NCBI GenBank assembly: GCA_905215345.1
Contig: CAJMPR010000002.1
Span: 310,001 to 374,000 of the forward strand
From: an uncultured bacterium
GTDB lineage: Bacteria; Bacteroidota; Bacteroidia; Bacteroidales; Bacteroidaceae
Direction: 5' to 3'
Length of the DNA stretch: 64,000 nucleotides
Below, piece by piece: positions 57,912 through 64,000 of this stretch. A program made the position numbers and the translations under genes. How positions within the stretch are numbered: the first letter of the stretch is position 1; every line of letters begins with the position of its first letter. The notes under the pieces were generated by a model. That model did not search any database, was not told the DNA's origin, and saw nothing but the letters and a program-made list of their open reading frames with translations.

Positions 57912-58109
57912 TGTTTGCAAACATTTGATAATTAGGTTATTATAAAAACTCTTTTTCTTAGTGAAAAATCAATACAAAGAGTGCGCTTCTTTAGGATGAA
58001 GCCCGTTGCTTGGAGTACAGACTTTTGAAAAACTTCAAGGCGCTAAAGGTAGAATCTTATATAAAATGTCTATATTTGGCGCATTGTTTTAACCTTAAAA
58101 TAATGCTAA
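57912..58109. other. Upstream region of the ECF sigma gene, no clear features
   Basis: A/T-rich sequence with TATATTTGG around 58070-58078, a possible weak -7 element for the sigma gene. No frame or further repeat is seen. Confidence 0.4.
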
Positions 58110-58742
58110 ATGTCTTTATCTATTCCACAGACATCAGATGTGAATGATGAAATACTTTTTGTCCGGATGGGGCGGGGAGAAGTGGAGGCGTTTACTACGA
58201 TTTATAATAAGTACCATAAACTGCTTTATGTGTTGGCCTATCGTTATTTGATGGATAAGGCAATGGCGGAGGATGCCGTGCAACATGTATTCACTCGTTT
58301 TTGGGAGTTTCGCTCCGAACTTGGCGTGAGTATCAGTCTGAAAAATTATCTGATTACAATGACGAAAAATCATATACTTAATGTGATTCGTAATGAAAAC
58401 AATGCCATTGTTAAAAATTACGAGATAGCTCAAAACGCTCCTGAATATGAAGATACATTGATTGAAAATCTGGAAAAGAAAGAACTGATGTCTCTGTTCT
58501 ATGAGGCTTTGGACAAACTGCCGCCTCAAAAGCGTGAAATCTGCCTGATGAAAGTGCGTGAGGAACTTACTAACCAGGAGATAGCCGATCGCTTGCAATT
58601 ATCGGTCAATACCATTAAAACCCATTATTCCGAAGCCTTGAAGTTGCTGCGCATACATTTGGGTAAAATGCTAATATTTGTTACCTATCTCACCTTTTTG
58701 AAGTATATAAGTGTCTATTTTATTGTATGGATAACGAAATGA
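58110..58742 (+). CDS. ECF-type RNA polymerase sigma factor
   Basis: The 210-residue protein has sigma region 2 (EAFTTIYNKYHKLLYVLAYRYL, MAEDAVQHVFTRFWEF) and region 4 (LPPQKREICLMKVREELTNQEIADRLQLSVNTIKTHY), the FecI-like arrangement of Bacteroidetes. It ends with a hydrophobic C-terminus. It overlaps the FecR-type anti-sigma gene by 16 bases and should switch on the SusC/SusD operon behind it when the anti-sigma factor is relieved. Confidence 0.93.
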   Translation: MSLSIPQTSDVNDEILFVRMGRGEVEAFTTIYNKYHKLLYVLAYRYLMDKAMAEDAVQHVFTRFWEFRSELGVSISLKNYLITMTKNHILNVIRNENNAIVKNYEIAQNAPEYEDTLIENLEKKELMSLFYEALDKLPPQKREICLMKVREELTNQEIADRLQLSVNTIKTHYSEALKLLRIHLGKMLIFVTYLTFLKYISVYFIVWITK

Positions 58743-59734
58743 TGAATAAACCTACCGAAGAACAGATACAGGAAGTGCTGGCGGGAACCTCTACTCCTGA
58801 TGTCGCTCAGCTTGTTGCAAAGTGGTTTGCTACGGATGAGGGAGCAGCTTATTTGTCCCGAAACATGGATTGTGATGTAGAACGAATCAAACTCGATTAT
58901 GAGGAGCTTTATGTCAATCACCCGATACCGTCCGAAGAAATGTATACGCATATTCACAGGAAAATCCGTCAAAAGCGTATTCGTCGGATTATTTTCCGGG
59001 TAGCGGCAGTGCTTGTTCCATTCATTGTGTTGACGGGACTGTTTGTTCAGGTTAATAGCCGTATTGACTTGTTTGGTAATTCCGGTTACGAAGAAATTTA
59101 TGTTGCAAAGGGCGAACGTCTGCAAATGATGTTTCAGGATGGTACGCGGGTTTACATAAACTCGGACTCCCGGTTGAAGTATCCTAAAAAGTTTGCGTTG
59201 TCCAGCCGTGAGGTTTATTTGGAAGGTGAGGCCTATTTTGTGGTTTCAAAGAATCCACACCGTCCTTTTATTGTTAATCTTAATGGTCCTGCTGTGCATG
59301 TATTGGGCACTTCGTTCGATGTACAAGCTTATCCGGAGAATAAGGATATTACGGTTTGGCTGGACGAAGGGCATGTTAACCTTACTCTTGCTTCAAACAA
59401 GAAATATCCTTTGCAGCCCGGTGAAAAGTTGGTTTATAACAGGGAAAGCGACCGTTGCATTATCTCCCGAAGTACTGATACACATTTGTCATCCTTGTGG
59501 AAAAAGAATGTGATAGCGTTTAAGGATGCCTCATTGGCAGAAGTTGTCAAGGTGCTGAATCGTTGGTATAATGTTAACTTTAAGATAGAGAACCAGAATG
59601 CATGGAACGTATATTTCACGTTGACATCAGAAAATACGCTTCTTGAAAAGGTGCTACAAGATTTGGAAAAAATTGCTCCCTTGCATTTTGAATATAACGA
59701 GGTGAAGAAAGAAGTTACGGTGACTACCAAATAG
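58727..59734 (+). CDS. FecR-type anti-sigma factor
   Basis: The 335-residue protein has a cytosolic N-terminus (about 1-80), one membrane helix (RVAAVLVPFIVLTGLFVQV, about 88-107) and the periplasmic FecR domain (YVAKGERLQMMFQDGTRVYINSDSRLKYPKKF and GEAYFVVSKNPHRPFIV), ending in a FecR C-terminal module. It holds the ECF sigma factor until the SusC STN domain transmits ligand binding. The start overlaps the sigma gene, so the two are translationally coupled. Confidence 0.93.
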   Translation: MDNEMMNKPTEEQIQEVLAGTSTPDVAQLVAKWFATDEGAAYLSRNMDCDVERIKLDYEELYVNHPIPSEEMYTHIHRKIRQKRIRRIIFRVAAVLVPFIVLTGLFVQVNSRIDLFGNSGYEEIYVAKGERLQMMFQDGTRVYINSDSRLKYPKKFALSSREVYLEGEAYFVVSKNPHRPFIVNLNGPAVHVLGTSFDVQAYPENKDITVWLDEGHVNLTLASNKKYPLQPGEKLVYNRESDRCIISRSTDTHLSSLWKKNVIAFKDASLAEVVKVLNRWYNVNFKIENQNAWNVYFTLTSENTLLEKVLQDLEKIAPLHFEYNEVKKEVTVTTK

Positions 59735-59858
59735 GACAATTATGTAGAAAATCAGAATAAGCTTAAAAAAAGTAGTTTTCCCTCACCCGTTCCCGGTTCT
59801 TGTGTGTCTACTTAGTATAAAGTGATTTTTATACTATTGTTAATCTAAAATTTAAGTT

Positions 59859-62800
59859 ATGAGGCACAAGATTCTACTTGTATTGCTTTTCGGCTTTGCG
59901 ACTTGTCTAACAAGTTATGCCCAAAAGGTTTCACTGAACTTTCAGCAAGTAAAGTTGGAGAAAGTATTTAATGCTATTACCCAACAAACCGGTCTTACCG
60001 TGGCATATTCCCGTCCCACGGTCAATCCAGACAAAATTGTCACTGTTCAAGCAGAAAAAGAAGAACTTTCCAGCGTACTTACTCGGTTACTGGTTGATAT
60101 GGATGTGACATTTGAAGTAGGTGAAAAGAAAATCTATTTGAAAGAAAAGAATGCTGACTCTATCCGGCAAGGTGGAAAAGAGAAAACGATTATCGGTGTT
60201 ATTGTCGATGAAAGAGGAGAACCGGTTATCGGAGCCAGTGTATTGGTAAAAGGAACAACCAATGGAGTGATTACGGATATTGACGGTAACTATACATTGG
60301 CTAACGTTCCGGAAAATGCGATTGTTTCCATTTCATATGTCGGTTATCAGACGGTAGAACAGAAAGCCAGTAATAAAAATCTTGCACGGATTATTCTAAG
60401 AGAAGACACCGAATTGCTGGACGAAGTAGTAGTAGTGGGGTATGGTGTACAGAAGAAACGTGATGTAACTACCGCTATCGCAAGCATTCGTGCCAGCGAT
60501 ATGAAAGGACAACCGGTAACATCCATGGCAGAAGCGATGGTTGGGAAAATGCCCGGTGTACAGGTTTCTCAGTCCACAGGTGCTCCGGGTTCTTCTTTAC
60601 AGATAAAGGTGCGTGGTACGGGTACTATTACCGCCGGAACTTCTCCTTTATATGTTGTAGACGGTGTTCCCCTTGCTAAAGAACAACTGAATACTTTTAA
60701 TATGAACGACGTCGAATCAATTGAAGTTTTGAAAGATGCTTCTTCGGCAGCAATTTACGGTTCACGCGGTTCGAACGGCGTTGTTTTAATTACCACCAAA
60801 AAGGGACAGGAAGGACGTGCTACGGTATCTTATAATGGATATTATGGTTGGCAGACGGTTTCTAAAAAGATAGATATGCTGAATGCATATGAATACGCTG
60901 ATTTAGTGAACGATGCACGTAATAATACATATACGGATAAAATGGAATCCATTAACCGTCAACGTGCTGCACAGAATAAAGCTCCTTTATCATTCAGTAT
61001 TTCCGATAACAATGCGATGCGTTTGGGAAATACCAATAATGATTATAATACAATTGTTCCTACCGAAATTCTGCCTTATCTGAGAGGTGAGAAAGGATTG
61101 GTAGATACCAATTGGCAGGATGAAATATTCCGTACAGCTGGTATGCAGAACCATTCGGTTTCTGTTTCCGGTGGAAGCCAGAAGATTAAGTATTATGCAT
61201 CTGTCGATTACTTGTCTCAGGAGGGCGTTATCATTAACAGTGACTTTACCCGTTACAGTTCCCGCTTCAATCTTGACGTGACGGAAGGCATCTTCAAGTT
61301 CGGATTGTCACTCAATCCTTCTGTTACTATTGAAAATGCGGTAAATGCCGACGGCGCATATAATGCTGATGGTGGTGGGGTGATTGCTTCGGCCTTACAT
61401 AGCGCACCTATCTTTCCGGTTTATAACGCTGACGGTACTTTTAACTTTGCACAAAATGCGTGGAGTCCCAATACCCAGACAACATTGGCTGATGGTTCTG
61501 TCAAGAAAGGAAACAGTCAGACACAGGTATGGAATCCGGTAGCTTTGGCAATGCTACAGAAGGATGAAACAAAGGCTTCACGTATTTTCGGTAATATATA
61601 TGGGGAAGTAGCTTTTATGCCGGAACTGAAATACCGCGCAAACTTTGGTGTGGATATTTATAATAATTCACAAGATACATTCCGTCCTTCTACAATTCCG
61701 GTTTCTAATACGGAAGGAAACCCGGAGTCTGTACCGGAAGGTACTTCTAAAACAGCGAAGATGTATAACTGGCTGTTCGAACAGACATTGGGGTATAACA
61801 AGGAAATTAAGGGACATTCTATCTCAGTGCTGGCCGGCTGGACTATGCAATATCAAAGGGATGAAAGCACCTATGCGTTTGCCAATGGATTTATAACCAA
61901 TAATATACCTACTTTGAATGCCGGTACGGTGACTCGTGGAAACACGCATGCTTCAGAGTGGGCTTTACTTTCGGGACTTGCCAGATTACAGTACAATTAT
62001 AAAGGTAAGTATATGCTTACGGGAGCTATCCGTGCAGATGGTGCTTCACGTTTTGGAAAAGAGAACCGATGGGGATGGTTCCCTTCCGTATCAGCCGGTT
62101 GGCGTATAACGGAAGAGTCCTTTATGAAGTCTCTGACTTTTATTGACGACTTGAAACTTCGTGCCAGTTATGGTTTGACGGGTAACTTCCGTATTCCGAA
62201 TTATGGTGCTCAGGGAGAAGTAGCTTATTATAGCTACGTATTAGGTGGAAGCAGTCCTGAGGTAGTGAAAGGTGCGGCTCCTAAAAGTATGCCTAATCCT
62301 GAGTTGCATTGGGAAAAGACTGCTCAGGTTAATATTGGGTTTGATGCCTCTTTGTTTAAGAATCGCTTGACTTTGGGCTTGGACTTATATAATAGTAACA
62401 CGTATGATTTATTGCTTGATGTGCCTGTACCTATGACTACCGGTTATAGAACCCGTTTGGAGAATATTGGTAAGGTAAATAACAAGGGTGTGGAATTTAA
62501 TATCGCAACTAATCAGAAAACAGGGAATGTGGAATGGAGCGTTTACTTCAACATATCCAAGAACGTCAATGAAGTAAAGGAACTCGGGCCGGGTAATGCC
62601 GATATCATATCCTCCGGTTCGGTGAGCAATGCGTATTTTATAACCCGTGTTGGCGAAGCTATCGGTAGCTATTATTTGCCAATTGTGGAAGGTGTTTATA
62701 AGAATCAGGCGGAAGTAGATGCTGCTTTGCATTATTTAGACTCTCCATCGAATTATGGGTTGGCGGATACAAAGCCGGGTGATTTCAGGTTTAAAGATGT

Positions 62801-63365
62801 GAACGGTGATAAGATTCTTGATATTTCGGATACCGACCGTGCTATTGTTGGAAACTATATGCCCGATTTTACTTATGGTTTCGGAGCTAATCTCGCTTGG
62901 AAAGGTGTTGATTTCGGTATCGTCTTCCAGGGAGTTCAGGGTAATGAAATTCTTAATCTGTCCCGTCGCTACTTCTATAACCATGAAGGTAACATGAATA
63001 ACTATAAGGGGGCTTTGAATCGTTGGAAGTCCGAAGAGAATCCGGGTAGCGGAATGAACGTACGTGCCAACCGTGTAAGTAAAGGTCAAAACGGTACTAC
63101 CTCCACCTGGCATGTGGAAGATGGCTCTTATCTGCGTATCAAGAATATCTCGCTGGGCTATACTTTGCCCGAGAACTGGATTAAGAAGGTATATCTCAAA
63201 TCAGCTCGTATTTATTGCTCTTTGCAGAATCCGTTCACATTCACCCATTACGAAGGGTACAATCCTGAAGTGTCCAATCGTAACGATGCCACAACGAACG
63301 GTGAAGACTATGGAGTATATCCTCTTGCAAGAACTACTTCGATAGGTGTTAACCTTACATTTTAA
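59859..63365 (+). CDS. SusC/RagA TonB-linked outer-membrane transporter with STN domain
   Basis: The 1168-residue protein starts with a signal (RHKILLVLLFGFATCLTSYAQ), an STN signalling domain (about 24-95: VSLNFQQVKLEKVFNAIT), a CarboxypepD_reg-like domain (about 110-185: GEPVIGASVLVKGT) and the plug with EVVVVGYGVQKKRDVT and ASSAAIYGSRGSNGVVLITT, then a 22-strand barrel. Such proteins import glycans or peptides together with SusD. The STN domain signals inward to the FecR protein upstream. The substrate is not visible from this window. Confidence 0.95.
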   Translation: MRHKILLVLLFGFATCLTSYAQKVSLNFQQVKLEKVFNAITQQTGLTVAYSRPTVNPDKIVTVQAEKEELSSVLTRLLVDMDVTFEVGEKKIYLKEKNADSIRQGGKEKTIIGVIVDERGEPVIGASVLVKGTTNGVITDIDGNYTLANVPENAIVSISYVGYQTVEQKASNKNLARIILREDTELLDEVVVVGYGVQKKRDVTTAIASIRASDMKGQPVTSMAEAMVGKMPGVQVSQSTGAPGSSLQIKVRGTGTITAGTSPLYVVDGVPLAKEQLNTFNMNDVESIEVLKDASSAAIYGSRGSNGVVLITTKKGQEGRATVSYNGYYGWQTVSKKIDMLNAYEYADLVNDARNNTYTDKMESINRQRAAQNKAPLSFSISDNNAMRLGNTNNDYNTIVPTEILPYLRGEKGLVDTNWQDEIFRTAGMQNHSVSVSGGSQKIKYYASVDYLSQEGVIINSDFTRYSSRFNLDVTEGIFKFGLSLNPSVTIENAVNADGAYNADGGGVIASALHSAPIFPVYNADGTFNFAQNAWSPNTQTTLADGSVKKGNSQTQVWNPVALAMLQKDETKASRIFGNIYGEVAFMPELKYRANFGVDIYNNSQDTFRPSTIPVSNTEGNPESVPEGTSKTAKMYNWLFEQTLGYNKEIKGHSISVLAGWTMQYQRDESTYAFANGFITNNIPTLNAGTVTRGNTHASEWALLSGLARLQYNYKGKYMLTGAIRADGASRFGKENRWGWFPSVSAGWRITEESFMKSLTFIDDLKLRASYGLTGNFRIPNYGAQGEVAYYSYVLGGSSPEVVKGAAPKSMPNPELHWEKTAQVNIGFDASLFKNRLTLGLDLYNSNTYDLLLDVPVPMTTGYRTRLENIGKVNNKGVEFNIATNQKTGNVEWSVYFNISKNVNEVKELGPGNADIISSGSVSNAYFITRVGEAIGSYYLPIVEGVYKNQAEVDAALHYLDSPSNYGLADTKPGDFRFKDVNGDKILDISDTDRAIVGNYMPDFTYGFGANLAWKGVDFGIVFQGVQGNEILNLSRRYFYNHEGNMNNYKGALNRWKSEENPGSGMNVRANRVSKGQNGTTSTWHVEDGSYLRIKNISLGYTLPENWIKKVYLKSARIYCSLQNPFTFTHYEGYNPEVSNRNDATTNGEDYGVYPLARTTSIGVNLTF

Positions 63366-63383
63366 TCTTAAAAGAAACAGAGT

Positions 63384-64000
63384 ATGAAAAAAGTAATATT
63401 ATCCATTCTTACAGTAATTGCTTTCTCAAGCTGTAATGACTTTATAGACTTGAAGCCTATTGATTTCCCTACGGAAGAAACATTCTATACGGATGTCAAG
63501 GGGCTGGAAGGAGCGGTAATCGGTATTTATGACGAATTGCAGTCCAATGACCAGTACGGGGCTAAATTTATGACCCTCATGGAAGTACGTGGCGATAATG
63601 TGAAAAATGATAACTCCGGTGCCAGTGGCGGTATCACTTATCAGATCGAGGTCTTCACAGAGACTCCGGCAAATTCTAATCTGTCAGGTGCATGGCTCTC
63701 TTTGTACAAGACAATTTATCGTTGTAATCTGGTGCTTCAGAATATGGACGATGTGCAGATGTCCGAAGACCAACGGACTAAAATAGCAGGACAAGCTTCT
63801 TTTATTCGCGCATTGTGTTATTTCAATTTGGTTCGCTTGTGGGGAAATGTTCCCCTTATAACCAAGACGCAAACGGTAGTCGAAGCACGGTCTAATAAAC
63901 GTGCTGAAGTCAATCTGGTGTACGACCAGATAATAAAAGACATTAATGTTGCAAAATCCTTACCTGAGGCTTGGCCAGATGCTGAAAGAGGTCGCGTAAC
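63384..64000 (+). CDS. SusD/RagB-family lipoprotein, N-terminal part (runs off the right edge)
   Basis: Starting at ATG 63384, 18 bases after the susC stop, the open frame gives at least 205 residues before the window ends. It opens MKKVILSILTVIAFSSC, a lipoprotein signal, followed by NDFIDLKPIDFPTEETFY, the SusD_like N-terminus, and ASFIRALCYFNLVRLWGNVPL, the TPR-type core of the SusD fold. It forms the lid of the SusCD complex and binds substrate at the cell surface. No substrate enzyme lies within the window. Confidence 0.95.
   Translation, partial: MKKVILSILTVIAFSSCNDFIDLKPIDFPTEETFYTDVKGLEGAVIGIYDELQSNDQYGAKFMTLMEVRGDNVKNDNSGASGGITYQIEVFTETPANSNLSGAWLSLYKTIYRCNLVLQNMDDVQMSEDQRTKIAGQASFIRALCYFNLVRLWGNVPLITKTQTVVEARSNKRAEVNLVYDQIIKDINVAKSLPEAWPDAERGRV

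Overview
The window looks like a chromosomal segment of a gut Bacteroides or a close Bacteroidales relative. Evidence is the many promoters with a TAnnTTTG -7 element (mostly TATCTTTG), the A/T-rich leaders without strong Shine-Dalgarno sequences, a fimbrillin (Mfa/FimA-type) locus, a SusC/SusD pair behind an ECF sigma/FecR switch, periplasmic lipoproteins with SpII signals, and Bacteroidetes housekeeping genes (RNase Y, ZapA, Hc1 histone-like protein). The species cannot be fixed by eye. No rRNA operon, insertion sequence, prophage or CRISPR array was seen.

Layout. 1-412: start of a GH3 glycosidase leaving the window. 413-1441: a gene-poor gap with two 22-bp-period palindromic arrays and a promoter-driven, highly structured RNA candidate. 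1442-6693: a small membrane protein and a fimbrial operon (major fimbrillin, Mfa2/FimB-like anchor, large tip-type fimbrillin). 6831-7224: tmRNA. 7321-11777: serine hydrolase, then a zinc/cadmium P-type ATPase with a Fur-family regulator and a palindromic candidate operator, then an uncharacterised regulator-like protein. 11965-13892: phnX-phnW for 2-aminoethylphosphonate breakdown. 14031-17712: two L,D-transpeptidase-fold proteins, DNA polymerase IV, YccF and a 46-residue protein. 17987-25661: glutamine synthetase with a LytTR membrane regulator, then a TonB-dependent receptor, a DUF2141 protein and a large transglutaminase-like lipoprotein. 25692-28878: cutC, RNase Y, zapA and a coiled-coil partner.

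29390-34885: a small membrane-protein/regulator/nucleosidase operon, DUF454, a phosphodiester glycosidase, queD-queE, a HAD phosphatase, a cupin and tRNA-Trp. 34960-40646: a UDG-fold glycosylase, a KamA-like radical SAM protein, a Bacteroidales hypothetical, an AgcS transporter and an AlbA_2-type protein. 40796-50833: Hc1, a radical SAM/DUF4130 DNA-metabolism pair, MgtC, a lytic transglycosylase, an SDR, a potassium channel, a GDSL esterase, MaoC, an MGMT-family protein and endonuclease IV. 50952-57649: a GH28 enzyme, an epimerase-lipocalin fusion, VOC, a double GNAT, an RluA-type pseudouridine synthase and an SDR. 58110-64000: ECF sigma, FecR anti-sigma, SusC with an STN domain and a truncated SusD, which read as one nutrient-uptake operon controlled by trans-envelope signalling.

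The most unusual signal is not a gene. All four protein-gene-free gaps longer than about 400 bp that are not filled by a known RNA carry intergenic arrays of short inverted motifs spaced 22 bp (range 21-23) apart, often with long perfect inverted repeats (17, 22 and 27 bp). Two arrays 57 kb apart share an identical 17-mer. They look like a dispersed non-coding element family with a fixed two-helical-turn architecture.
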